Assembly: GCF_036898095.1 (NCBI RefSeq)
Contig: NC_090768.1
Coordinates: 47,936,687-48,000,686, forward strand
DNA: 64,000 nucleotides
Direction: 5' to 3'
From: Palaemon carinicauda
Taxonomy: Eukaryota > Arthropoda > Malacostraca > Decapoda > Palaemonidae
Position 1 is the first letter of the stretch, and each line of letters starts with the position of its first letter. Below the pieces are notes generated by a model that was given only the letters and a program-made list of their open reading frames with translations, was not told the origin of the DNA and searched no databases. Positions 52,331 to 64,000 of the stretch are shown piece after piece. The position numbers and the translations under genes were made by a program.

Positions 52331-54119
52331 ATTTCGTGAGCAGTCTTTCGTGAAGAGGTATGACTATATTCAGAAACTCTAGCGTATCCTTAGTCTGATT
52401 TGACAGCGCCACGTCAAACCAAAGTCTGGGACTTAAAGACTGTGGAAAGATTGAGTCGATAGTGCACTGTTTGTTAGCAGTCTGTGCAAGGGGAGGTTTA
52501 TTCAAACCAATCAAATGGCAGATGAGGCGCATAATCCTGAAGTGTGAAGCTTCAGTGCTAGACATTGGGGCCTCAAGGAAGCACCACACAATGAGGCTTC
52601 TCCTGAGAGTCACCAATGGTTACAATGTCAAGACTTGGTTGTTACATTTTAAAGCTCATAACCTTAACTCTTCCTTGAACGTTCTTCATTTCTATTGTAA
52701 TGAGAAAGGGAGGAGCGGGAGGAGTCCGACTCCCTCCCGTCATAAGAAAGTTCTCCTCTAGCACCTGAAGTCTCCCTCAGAGCTCGATCTAATAGGCGAG
52801 AAAGGGTGAGGACCACGTCTACATCATTTGTATTTCCTACATCAGTGTCAGATGAGGGAGTGATCTTTGCGAAGGGAGGAAACTTTCCGCACTTCTTGTC
52901 CACATTCTCTGCCTGCAAAGAATTATCTGAAAAATAATGACGTTCTGTAAAACATGTATTATCATCGTCATGAACGTCAGGCCGAGCACTAGTGACGATT
53001 AGTAAGTTTGTCATCATCGTAAGACACAGGTTTCCTATTAGAGCATGGTAAGTTTTTATCATACTGCTTTCTAGCTGAAAGTTTATAAAACTCCAGGGAA
53101 ACTCCGAAATAATGTGGGAAAGATCTGCCACATCCTCAAGAATATGAGGGGGTGTATAGTCACATTAATTCTAGCATTAATATGATGTGAAGGAATAGCC
53201 TCAAGCGTCAAAATGGAGGCGCATTTAGTTAAGTCATGATGTATAAAGGTGACAACTTGCCGACACCTGTCGGCTTACTCAAGCTGAGGAGGGGTTGCCT
53301 TACGGGCTGACAAGGTGGCGTCGTAAGGCAATCACTCATAAGCTCACAAATAATGATAGCACGCAACTGACGATGAACATCAAAGACACAAAAGACACAC
53401 GCACTAAGTACTATAAGAATACTGAGCAGACGATGCAGACTCTGATCGCAGAGAAGGAAGGCCCATCCGACCTCCCTCCCAACAAGAAGTGTTGTGATTA
53501 AGTGCAGGGAACAAGCGTAGTGCTTCATGCAAAGTAGTTGCCTAGCAACGCAGCATGACGTAATCAAACCGATTTCCTTTTTATTGTCTTGCCATGGAAA
53601 ACAAAACTAAAAGAAACTCATATAAAAGATTCAGAAGTTTGAATCTGCATAGGAATAAAGAAGTGGGTAAGAAAGTATCCTCACTAACTCATAATATGAT
53701 TGCTTCATTATCAGATGAGTTACTTAATTGCTTTACAATCTACTTCTGATGAACCTACCTCAATTGTAAAGTCATGGTTGCCTATTAGGTTGTGGTGCTT
53801 TATCAGCATTTAATTAAATAAATATATAAAACATATAACTTAGGCTTTGAAATGTAACAATATAACCATATTATTACATGTCACTTATGCAGAAACAACG
53901 AATTTCATATTAATAAGTGTCTCACAAGTAATTTGGAATAAGCTACCATTCTGCCTTCACAAGAACCATAGTTTTATTGATATACAGTAGAGTCAATTTT
54001 TTATAGTTATATAGGTTAGAATGTATTTTATGTTTATTTTTCAAGTATAGACTTGCATTATCAACAGTATATATACTTCAAAAATTGTTAATTCATTATC
54101 AAAACTGCAAACTTCACAT
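52331..54119. other. Unassigned stretch with one hairpin
   Basis: Minus-strand frames at 52152-52616 and 52664-53131 are long enough to note (154 and 155 codons) but show no motif. A perfect 10-bp stem, TTGCCTTACG at 53295-53304 and CGTAAGGCAA at 53322-53331, encloses a 17-base loop. Confidence 0.4.
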
Positions 54120-54480
54120 AATTTATATTTTTTCCTAGCTATATACACCAGAGCCATTTATATGGGGTTACTACTGATCATGTTTTCTACGACCATCCAA
54201 TCAAAATTTGGTTGATTGTATCATGCTTCATGCTGGGTAAAAGCTGCGCATGCGCAAGAAGCAAGCGGGAGGTTGCTCATAGCGTCTCTTCACAACACTC
54301 ACTTGGTCAAAGACTTGCAGAGCGGTTTGAGACAGGAACTTTGGTAAATAACTCGGGTTTGTATTGGTAGGAAAAATACAAATTATATAAAATTTGTAGT
54401 TTATTCCTGCGTAGATAAAAACTTTTGAGTCATTTATATGGGGAGTCTTCCTTGAAGGGGAGGAAGTCTCCGTGAAGTTG
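54120..54480 (-). repeat. DIRS-D 3' terminal/ICR-like block, copy 2
   Basis: Homologous to 45621-45925 throughout, including the inverted arms (CATTTATATGGGGTTAC early, GGTAGGAAAAATACAAATT in the middle, CATTTATATGGGGAGTCTTC at the end). Weaker similarity continues to about 54780 (AAGAGGTAATC, CATCAAGTGTTACAT), matching the 3' UTR next to copy 1. So this is the 3' end of another DIRS-D element whose YR is replaced by the LTR element at 54863. Confidence 0.65.
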
Positions 54481-54862
54481 AGAGGTAAACCGTTCCTCTC
54501 TGGACGATTTAATTACTACTTTACATGTAATAGAAAGAAATAAATCGTGAATCATAAAGGATATAGTGGTCAGCTCAAAAAGAGACAAGGCCAAACTTCT
54601 GATTCTTAAGAGGTAAAAACTTTCTCTGATCTAGTTACTAGTAACAACATTAAGACTGCCAGAGAATATCGTATATGGTTCGTAACGAGGTAAGGCTAAT
54701 CCATCAGTTCCCCAAGAGGTAATCTTCACCAAGGGTGAAATGGTAAGAACATCAAGTGTTACATAATAAATAGGAGGGCAATTTTAGCATGACAATAAAT
54801 ACTACCAAAAACAAATATTAAGGCACACTTACGTGCTTTGGGGAGAAAAACCCAAGGCCAGG

Positions 54863-55639
54863 TGTCACATATAATTTTGATAAATGCCAAAAACATTAAC
54901 TAACGTACATGCGCAGGAAGTAGGGCGGCGGTTGCCGACCTATGACCTTATCTCCACAATACATGGGTAGCGTGGGGAGCAGTTTGAACAGCTTTCCTCG
55001 TTATTTGGTATTTGAAAACCCAAGCACACTTGTACTGAATCTGTTTCCATGTCAACAGGTACACCGGGGAGAGGGGATGGACACGGAAGGGTGAGAACCA
55101 GTCTGATGCGGTCGCATCACCTGCCACCAGACCCTACAGCTAAGTGTGGGGAATAAGAACAGCTGGGAAGCCAAGATCAGTGCAGTACTCCACTCAAATA
55201 CAAGTCAAATTCAAGCTCGAGCTGTCAGTGGGCAACCCTCAATAAGCCCACCTGCCACGATAAGTGTACCTCAGCCATGGCTGGCGTCGATACACCACAA
55301 GACGTTCAATAACTGTTAATTTTTTATTGTAACAACTGATATTCATATAACCATGTCACCACAATCTGTTCTCCCTGCGTGTGTCTGTAATTTACAAGAA
55401 ATAACTGATAATTACCATTATGATAAACTGTTCCAGTAATTTAAAAGTCAGGGAGAGACTTATATTTCTTCTGCTATGTAATTCCCAAGATTTAGAGTTC
55501 TATTTCACTCGCTTTGAAGAAGATTTCTGCTCCTGTTTTTGTGAAAATGAACTTAGACAATAAATCCTCTTACGATGTAAAAGTTGTCTAATTCACCGTC
55601 TGTCATCATTTATTATTTACTTACTACGCTATAGTGACA
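54863..55639 (+). repeat. 5' LTR
   Basis: 777 bp. Shares long exact words with the right LTR (GCGCAGGAAGTAGGGCGGCG, TCTGTTTCCATGTCAACAGG, GATAAACTGTTCCAGTAATT). It has about 50 bases not in the other copy, and scattered substitutions. AATAAA lies at 55559-55564. Confidence 0.93.
55559..55564 (+). promoter_or_regulatory. LTR polyadenylation signal AATAAA
   Basis: Conserved at the corresponding place in the right LTR (61639-61644), 75-80 bases before the LTR end, a usual distance for the R/U5 part. Confidence 0.55.
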
Positions 55640-58600
55640 AAATCGGTGGCCTTACAGTGGGATAAAGAGGATTAAAATAGGTGTAATAATGAACAAAAGA
55701 CAGAGTGCTGCAGCTACGAAAAATTGACTTTAGACGTGAAGAAAGAAGAAAAATGACACACGAGAAGCAAGAAAGAGACATCTCGGGAAAAGAGGAAAGG
55801 AAAAATTTGTAAGGAAAGGCAGTTAAAAAGACTAACGAAAGAAGATAAAGGATGAATGGATGTCCATAGAAAATTTAAGAATAAAATCCTGACGAAGATG
55901 ACGAGAATAGTAGCAGTCACCAATCACCAACGGAGGACCTGAAGGAAAGAGACCTTAGCGCCCTTCTGCCGAGATGGCCGGGCCAAAACAGGCGACGCCC
56001 GAGGGTAGAAACTGTGTGGATACACACTCGACCCCAAAAGGAAGGCACAACAATGTTCCTATAGGAAAAGAAGACGGTACACCCATATGTACGCCCAAAA
56101 TTGTCGGTTTGTTCAGTTTTCCGTCATGGGAGCAACAGCATTGAAACTTGACATCCGAAATGGCGTGCCAGGACCCTTCTATGGGCCCTACCAACAGGAG
56201 CAGTTGGGGTGCTTCTGAATGCCCTAACTATGGAGGACTTCGTCGTCGAAGTAACAGCAGCAGGCACCTTAACAGACATGGCGAGCCCACAAAGGCCAAG
56301 GACAACCTCAAACATTGGAGAGGTCCCAGACAGCAACTGTAAGACGAAAGACCCAAGGCGACCCACTGCAATCAACCCACACATAAATTAAGAAACGTGG
56401 TACAAAATCTATAGTTTTGTGGTTAACGAATGTGTTTTGAGATTTTGTAAAAGTGTGTAGAGTAACGAAGTTGTAATTCCGTTCTCTTTATGTAATGTTA
56501 AAGTAAAATGAAGAACATTAGTTTTGATCGAAGAAAGTAACTAGTCGAGTAAGATGTTTCCAGGTTTAAAGCTTCGAGTAAAGATTGATTTTTGTTTTCT
56601 TAAAAGAGAAGAAATATAGAATATAGTAATGTTGTTGTTACAGTGTGGATAAAATAAGAAATTGTTCTTTACCCTGTGTAAACTGTGAATTTTCATTGCA
56701 TAGTTTCTTTGGTTTAAAGTAGTTTGTTTTTGTTATCTAAGACCTTCGTTGCCAAACGTGTTAAATGTAATTTGTTGAAAAAGAAGTATGGTCACATGTT
56801 GAAATAATTCTGTGTTAACAATGATAAGTTATTTAATTTGAGAGAAGAAATGTTTCAGTCATAATTGAATTTTCGGATGTTGTATGATGTTGTATGATAT
56901 CCTTTTTAAGCATGTACTTAGTAAAATTATGGAGAAAGAAGAGTAAATTAGGTACATTGATAATTTGAGAAATTTGTGCCACAATATCTGTTCTTACGTC
57001 ACACACCGTGTTGCTGATGATTCGTTGTGAAATGTTTTAAAAGAAAGTACTAACTTGTTGTTTGTCAGTTTTTGTCTAAAATACTTAGGTTTGTCCATTT
57101 CTTTTGATTCGCGAGAACAAATAAGTAATATGAAACATTTGAGAATTGACGAACAGGTTGCCGAAGATTTTTTCAGCTTGTGTCAAGGAATAAAGTAAAT
57201 GACCGCAATGTGTGTAAAAACAGATATGTGTGACACAATAATTTTACAAGTTGTAATAGCAGTCTGGAGTTAGTAAATAAGAATGTCATGTTTCAGCAAT
57301 AATCGACCCCTAACAACTTACTGAACAACACCGTAGAACCATTTACAAACAATGAGAAATTCAGAAAACAAAAGATGACCTCAAATTTTGTCGTCGTTTT
57401 TAAAGACATGCTAGCCTCACGTTCCTTACATGCATGTGACAAAGGTGAGCTAGACACCATGTCAGCATACAGCTTGAGTGATGCCTGTGTTTGGAAAACA
57501 GCTTGGTGTAGCATTAAACTTTGATTTCGTTGAGACAGAAAAATAGGATACATCAACAAAATGTTTGATGATAAGGGGATCGGATTATCAGGATAAACTT
57601 GGAATTAAAGAGTAAAATATAAGTAGCCATACCAATGATGCTCAATAATTAATTGATGTCTGATAAGAAAAAGTAACAGATGTCAGATTGTGTTAGAAAA
57701 AAAAAACATATTCCTGTGACAAATCATAATGAGAAAGGTGATTTTGTTTGTGATTATGTGATTTGGTGAATCATCGAGAGAAAGCCGAGTATTTTTATAG
57801 CTTTGTGTCCTTTTAATGGCAGTATTAAAAGGCTACTTAATTGCCCTTCAAACTTATGGAAGTCTCAGTGACTTGTCTAAAAAGCAAAGGAGACTTTCCT
57901 TAATGTGTACATGTAGTTTTCTACTTAGTTTTTCTGTTTACATAGTTCGTTTATACCATAATGACCTGTTTTATGTATAATTCAAGGATGTAATTTTAAG
58001 ATTTGGAGCACTCTTTTTCTTTTCTGTTTTATTTTTTCTTTTTTTTTTGGCTATAGTTCACAAGTTGTTTCTTTTACTGATACTTTTAGCTATAAGTTCT
58101 GTACTAGATAAGTAAGGTGAGAAAATTACAAGATTTGTGTAAGAATTGTGAAAATATCAGTCACTGTGGGAAAGAAGTTAGTAGAATCTTAACTGTTATT
58201 TGCTGTGAGCTGGGAAATGCTGTCCTTTGTGAAAGATTTTGATTGAGGCAAAATGAGTCAGCTGATTCGACTCGTTTAAGGCTGTGTGAAGAATTGTGTT
58301 TGCATACGATCGTGTGTGCAAGTTTATGAGAAGCGCAGAGAGAGAAAGAGGAAAGTATGCACGCGCAAGAGCGGCATTAATATGTACGCAGAATAAAAGA
58401 GAAAAAAGATGGGAATGACTGAGAAATTATTTCTTTGTGTCTGATAGTGCCAGAGTTTTGTGAGATTAATCAGTGGAAAGTTAAGTAAGAAAGAATTAGT
58501 TCTTTCCAATGATTAGTTTCAGTTATTACACGCTGTCTTGATTATGTTGCAGAATCAGTTATTGCTACCTATTCTTAGGGGGGGTTAGGCTCGTGCTGAA

Positions 58601-59361
58601 TGTGCTTCTTTGAGTAGCCATGCAAATAGAAGTATGTATGAGTTTTAGTTATTCGTTATTTCAGCCGCTGTGAGTAAAACAGATAGAATAGTTTGACTCT
58701 TAAATACCTTACGGAGGTAAAAGTTTTTTCCTTTTTCTTTTTTGAAACTGATTAAAGAGATTTTTTTATTGAACCTCGGTGACAGGTTATGAATAATGTG
58801 TTATGTTCTACATAAAGTTTTAACGTAATTTGTGCACAGTTTAGCTATAGCAAAATTTTATGTTGTTAAGTTTTAATACAAGTTTACGTTTTCCACCCAG
58901 TCGTATTTTATATTCTTTGAGTTTTAACATAGATCTGATCGGAATCATTTTCCCTATCTTTAATTGCACTAGGAAGTTTCGATTTCAAACTAGTTCTCTC
59001 TGCTGTGTTGTTACCACAAGAGCCCTTGTTTGCGTAATGTAGGGCAAACTTGGATGAATAAATATCCTAGAATGATTGTTGTATTTTTGCCAGAGTTTGA
59101 GCTCAGCCTTGTTTGAGTACAAGTGAAAGAGATAAGACAACACAAAATAAGAGTATCAGAGTGTTGTGAAAGGCAATGTGTGTAAAGTGTATGTCACTGT
59201 TGTAAAATTTGTGCCAGAAAGCGTGTTTGCAGTCGACGACACAAACGATGTGTCTACAGTTTACGTACTTTGGAATTCGAAGGATTGGGCATCGGGAGAG
59301 TTTGAAAACTTAGCCCAAATGACATCGTCATAACTTCCTTCTTGAAAGGAGGGCACGCTTT

Positions 59362-59430
<69 letters not shown>

Positions 59431-60994
59431 TCTGTACTTGGGCGTTGAGATACCTTAGAGTTTATGATGTCCCTTCTTGTAAGTTGACAGACACAGATTA
59501 AAACTATGGAATTTTGGACATCTCCGTTGTAGTTATTGAGGGATTGCTTTTATTTGTTCACCATCTGGTTGGACTGGTGTTCTGTTGTGACACTTTTTTA
59601 TGTCCTACCTGACCCCAGTAGAGGGGGAGAAAGGAGGCCAGATTCTTTATGCTCGGTAGAGGATGCTTTGTTACCTTCAAGCAAGATGCTTTGAGGAAGA
59701 CCAACCGCCAGATTTCGCGCAATGAATGCGGGGGAGTGGGGAACACTCCAGCAGTGGGAGTGGTTCCAGGATCACAGGCATGCCACACTTAATAATGAGT
59801 TGCACTAGTAACATTTTGTTGTTTTTGCATGAATACCTGCAAAAGCCTGGAGAAGTGTTCTGAGTGGAGTAACAGAGCTTTGTTTGATAATGACACTTTT
59901 TATTAGTATGATACAGTTGGTTAACTGTTTCATGATGATGCACATTGATTTAGGATACAGCTGTTTAAAGATATTGAATAATGTTTCATTATGTGTAAAG
60001 ATATTAGATGATGTTTCATTATGTTTGAAGATATTAAGTATTATTTCATTATGTTTAATGATGTTTGATGGTGTTTCTTTTCGTGTGATTTATTTGCATA
60101 TCATGACCATACTAAATAACTACTGTTGTCACTATATGATAATGACTGTAGTGGATCCAGGTAAACCCAGGGGATACAAAAGTATCTATGGAGAGTGAAT
60201 GTTGAGGATCTGTGCACTTGTGTTCATTTTCCTGGAAATTGTTTATGTGAAACATTTCTTTTATGTAATTTAAGAATTTTTTGCTAGCAATTATCATTTT
60301 TGGTAAGGTACATAATGACTGTGTAATGTATTTGTGTTTACCAGTACTATATCTCAGATCTCTTTCAGACTAAGAGTCCAATGAACGAGCCACGGTATAG
60401 GCTCAACGTATGAGGACATTCAGTATCTTTGTACGATGACTGCATTCACTAATGGACTGTAGGATTTATACAGGTTAAGTATTTTAAAATACAAAGGTTA
60501 CTTTATGTTGCATAAGTTGTAATTAGCAATTTGAAGTCACTGTCCTCTTATGACATGTTTCCTTAATAAATTATGTAGTATTCATACATGTTCATATGTA
60601 AAATATATGTACCCTGATTACAGACTATGTGTAGTGTTGATTAATGATTAAATCTTTTTTTAATATTTTTAACATGTGTTCACTGGTAATGATTATTTTT
60701 AATGAATTTGATATGGGAGTTTCATTTTTTTTTTGATAATTGTTCATCAGTTTCCATTTAGTGTGAGATGTGTTCATTATTACAGATGAATTTCTAATCT
60801 AAGTCTTGCTCACCCCTGATGGAGGTGAACAAGGCTTCCCCAGGATCATGGAGACTTTGTTTTAAGTAGAGTAATTTTCAGTGGGGTTTTGTTTTGTTTA
60901 TTTTTCTTGAAGGTTAATGGCATTTTCCTTGTTTTAAAGTAGTTTTGAATTCTGCAAGGCTCGAGACGCGCCTTGAGTCTGGTGGAGGGGGATT
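55640..60994. other. Interior of the LTR element, non-coding in appearance
   Basis: 55640-56400 is richer in GC and may be a gag remnant: short frames overlap, none with a motif. 56400-60990 is T-rich with no frame above 104 codons. It contains an (AG)n tract at 59363-59427. Two stretches near 59900-60080 repeat ATTATGTTTAATGATGTTT-like words. Confidence 0.6.
59363..59427. repeat. (AG)n microsatellite, about 65 bp
   Basis: Uninterrupted AG dinucleotides. Confidence 0.97.
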
Positions 60995-61719
60995 TGGCAC
61001 ATATAATTTAGACGAATGCTAAAAACATCAACTAATGTAAATGCGCAGGAAGTAGGGCGGCGGTTGCTGACCTATGACCTCATCTCCACAGTAGTGAGGG
61101 AAGCAGTTGGAACCTTTTCCTCATTATTTGGTATTTGATGACCGAAGCACGAGTGTAGATAATCTGTTTCCATGTCAACAGGTACACTGGGGAGAAGGGA
61201 TGGTCATGGAAGGGTGAGAACCAGTCTGATGCAGTTGCATCACCTGCCACTGCTACCCCGAGGTGAGACAAGCCCTCAGAATCCTCGGGAGGTAGGTGTG
61301 GAAGCCAAGATCAGTGCAGTACTCCAGTCGAATACAAGTCAAGTTCAAGCTCAAGAAGTGAGTGGGCAATCCTCAATACGCTATGGCTGGCGTCGATACG
61401 CCATGAGACGTTCAATAACTTCTTTTTTTGTTATAACAACTCTATTCATATACCCGTGTCACCATAATCCGTTCTCCCTACGTGTGTCTGTAATTTACAA
61501 GAAATAACTGATAATTACCATTATGATAAACTGTTCCAGTAATTTAAAAGTCAAGGAGAGATTTATATTTCTTCTGTTATGCAATTCCCAAGATTTAAAG
61601 CTCTATTTCTCTTGCTTCGAAGATTTCTGCATTTAGACAATAAATCTTCTCCTCATGTAAAAGTCGTCTAATTCACCACTTCTCATCATTTATTATTTAA
61701 TTGCCACACCATAGTGACA
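60995..61719 (+). repeat. 3' LTR
   Basis: 725 bp. Starts TGGCACATATAATTTA, ends ATAGTGACA. Visible differences from the left LTR are frequent, so the insertion is old. AATAAA is at 61639-61644. Confidence 0.93.
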
Positions 61720-62392
61720 GACTTCAAGTGTAAAGAAGATAATTTCCTCTTCTCCAGTCTTCCTGGCCAAATATGTTGGAGAAATGAATCCGTTGCTGGA
61801 AACTGTCATCGTCCTTGAGACTGTCAGTTATGTCATCATAGTCCTATTAACATCGCACCCATTGAAAGGATGTCCAAAGACTTGAATGTGCGTTTTGAAG
61901 GTAATTATGCAATAGTGTGTTTCTTCCCATCCACCAGTTGAGGATTGTAATAAAGTGTGGTCTTGCGGAACATTGAGCTTATGGCAAACCCAAGACCTGT
62001 AGATAGAAAAGGTCTGTTCACGCACAGCTTAGGAGAGCAGTGCTGACATCACGCAGGGGAAACGAACGGCCAAACCCTTTATTTTCTTACCTAAATTTTG
62101 CTATATCTGTTTTTTTTTTATTTCTTTACGAATATATAAGTGTATGATTAATATTTTCTTTAAATGAGGGTTATTGCATGCATATCAGATGTTTAAAAAA
62201 ATTCTATTAAAAAATGATTATACCCAAGTACAAAAAAAAACAACATATATGCTTATAGAATATCAAATCTTATCCAATCTACAGTATATAGTAGTAGGTA
62301 TACATACAAGAGGAATGGCAAAAAAAATTCATTGCACAAAGTCACACCGGTGTTTAATACAATACAGCAGTCATTTTGTCATCTTACTCATT
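61720..62392. other. Unassigned stretch with one arm of an inverted repeat
   Basis: 61981-62021 is similar in reverse complement to 63501-63540. Otherwise AT-rich with no gene. Confidence 0.5.
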
Positions 62393-62750
62393 GTCATCTT
62401 ACTCCTTTTGTCAGATGAGAATGTTGAAATGGATGTGTGGGGTAACAAGAAGAGATGAGATAAGGAATGAAGTAATTAGGGGTACCACAGGAGTTAGAAA
62501 ACTATCAGATAAGATCCAAGAAAGTAGACTGAGGTGGTACGGTCATGTCATGAGAAGAGATGAACAGTATATTGGGAGGAGAGTAATGGAAATGGAGGTA
62601 CAGGGAATGAAAAGGAGAGGGAGACCAAAACGAAGGTGGGTGGACTGTATCAAGGATGACCTTTGATCAAAGGGATTAACTGGTGATGAGGTGTGGGACA
62701 GAGGTAGATGGAGAAACCTGACCAGAAACATCGACCCCACATAGAAGTGG
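62393..62750 (+). pseudogene. LINE reverse-transcriptase C-terminal fragment
   Basis: The frame reads CQMRMLKWMCGVTRRDEIRN, LSDKIQESRLRWYGHVMRRD, IGRRVMEMEVQGMKRRGRPK and RRWVDCIKDDL, then a stop at 62664-62666, and after it RGRWRNLTRNIDPT and KWEKM. This is the well-known end of an RTE-like or related LINE ORF2 (MLRWxxGxTRxDRIRN ... RLRWxGHVxRR ... GRPKxRWxD). No catalytic part is present; it is 5'-truncated. Confidence 0.82.
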
Positions 62751-64000
62751 GAAAAGATGTAGACAAAGAAGGAGAAGAATACGGTTTCTGAAAAACGTTC
62801 GACATCTAGGAAAAATAAAGCCCTTGTCAGTCAATGAAATGATTCCTAACTACTTAATAAGATGTGGAACTTTTACAAGCACATGGATGTCCCAATCAGA
62901 AACAGCAGGATTTGTAAAAAGAAGGTTTATCTATTGTTATGCCTAAATTTTGCCACAGTTTAATATTCGTAGTATGAAGATCATTTACCATGCAACAACT
63001 GGAAATCCTATTGCTTCCATTTTTTATATTATTTCAAACATCTTTTTTTCATAGTACAGTCAAAATCATATACGATCTGTTTCCAAGACCCAACTAATCC
63101 CATTAACGTTACAAACTGAACTTTCTTCAGGAGAGTAGGGTGTGTCTGTTCACTTGTCGTATGTCCATTCATGAGAAACACTCATTTCATCAAATTTGTT
63201 CTTTGCTTCTTTATGTTTGGGGACGGAAGGAAACATAAGATCTCCATTCCTGTCACAATTAGAGTTGCACCCGTAAACTGCAAAATTCTTTAGCCTATTT
63301 ATGGCTACCTGAATTTTCTTATATAAGTATATTATAAGAAAGAGTTATCGAATCATAAAACTGTATCACCACTCTAGCTCAAACAAACAAATTGATACCT
63401 TCATCTGTTACTGTCAACTAATAAGGGAAGTGGGCAGCGGGCTACCTGCCTTTCCCCTGAACTATATCATACGCGGACTGGGTCAAATTTTGGCTCAAAG
63501 GTGAACAGACCTACTCTATCTGTAAGTCTTGGGCAAAACCCCATGTATCACATGCACAAGTGGGGGGTCCCTAGTGACGCTATCACAAAAGGTATATAGA
63601 TTCTTAATTCCGTTTCTGTTATGGAAGGAGACTGGGTTCCTGAATGCATTGCATCAGAGTATGCAAAACGCTCGCTAACAATGTAGTTTCAGAGGCTATT
63701 GTAACCAAGTGGTATTGCCGAACACTAAGGTTGTGGAAAATGCATCTAAATTGTATGCTCGAAGGAGGTCCTTAGCAATGCTTACCGAGTATGCAAAGAA
63801 TCTTCTGATATGATATACTTGGAGAGAAAGGGAGTCCACGACAACCATCTTCCGGAGCAGTCAGAGCTTTGAACACAAAGAAAGGGGTGGGAGCACATCG
63901 GTTCCACCTATTTGTTCTATCAGAAACTCACACTGCTCTACAGAACTAAATACCTAGTTGTTTGTATGATCATAAAACTCTTTGAGAGACCAGGTCGCGA
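62751..64000. other. Unassigned right edge
   Basis: AT-rich to about 63400, then more GC. It contains the second arm of the inverted repeat (63501-63540). No gene, RNA or terminator recognised. Confidence 0.5.

Larger units (their letters stand above)
54863..61719. mobile_element. LTR retrotransposon without recognisable pol (LARD-like)
   Basis: Two direct LTRs flank a 5.36 kb interior. LTR ends are TGTCAC ... GTGACA. The candidate primer-binding site follows the left LTR (TCGGTGGCCTTACAGTGG at about 55643-55660), and a purine-rich tract (GGTGGAGGGGGAT) immediately precedes the right LTR. No reverse transcriptase, RNase H, integrase or protease motif is visible in six frames, so the element must have depended on another. 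No target-site duplication is evident. PBS and PPT positions imply plus orientation. Confidence 0.88.

Noticed and set aside
52152..53131. Two 150-codon minus-strand frames as a host gene
   Set aside because: No domain, no splice context linking them, and overlap with Tigger-like flank; kept only as unassigned sequence.
56124..56384. Retroviral-type protease in the LTR element
   Set aside because: No DTG/DSG active-site triad in any frame of this segment.
1..64000. tRNA, rRNA or integrated viral genes
   Set aside because: No cloverleaf B-box words in context, no rRNA-like conserved blocks, and no viral structural or replication motifs were recognised.

Overview
The window reads as repeat-dominated nuclear DNA of an arthropod, most likely a decapod crustacean. 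The basis is indirect: several families of DIRS-type (tyrosine recombinase) retrotransposons, a RLE-type LINE, a LINE 3' end with a (TAA)n tail, a Tigger element, a Ty3 pol fragment, AAT/AG microsatellites, and splice-like signals in a gag gene. I found no convincing host gene, tRNA, rRNA, CRISPR array or viral gene. Nearly all coding sequence belongs to mobile elements, mostly decayed.

Layout. 1-1503: Tigger-type DNA transposon (minus strand) that has lost its first catalytic Asp. 1504-1650: AAT microsatellite. 1831-6341 plus 14166-14893: DIRS element A1 (plus), 5'-truncated in gag, carrying RT/RNase H/methyltransferase-like (MT) sequence and an open tyrosine recombinase (YR) frame. Nested in its 3' tail, 6342-14165 is DIRS-B, a nearly complete element with ~300 bp inverted terminal repeats (ITRs), a canonical internal complementary region (ICR), an intron in gag and an intact YR frame. 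About 15860-23260: DIRS-A2 (minus), holding a small LINE insertion and abutting the integrase region of a Ty3-like pol fragment (23261-25065). That fragment is joined to DIRS-A3 (25066-29480, minus). 29486-30723: decayed copy of a protein family I cannot name. 30820-33343: RLE-type LINE (minus). 33345-36366: no call. 36.4-39.2 kb: gag-like region made of 21-bp repeats encoding charged heptads, ending in a DIRS-C terminus. 39207-44812: a second DIRS-C (minus) with matching inverted ends. 45.6-51.3 kb: DIRS-D (minus), its YR gene split by a 2.4 kb insertion. 54120-54480: 3' end of another DIRS-D copy. 54863-61719: LTR retrotransposon with two ~750 bp LTRs and no recognisable pol. 62393-62750: C-terminal LINE fragment. 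The rest is unassigned AT-rich DNA.

How the pieces work together. In a DIRS element gag packages the RNA, RT/RNase H copies it, and the YR inserts a circular DNA intermediate; the ICR is complementary to both ends and templates their completion. The two divergent families here (A and B) share three features worth attention: a Cys/His cluster with identical spacing at the start of gag just behind a 3' splice site, a +1 gag/RT overlap, and a -1 MT/YR overlap. These are the best candidates for something not yet described. All readings were made by eye; no alignment or database search was run.
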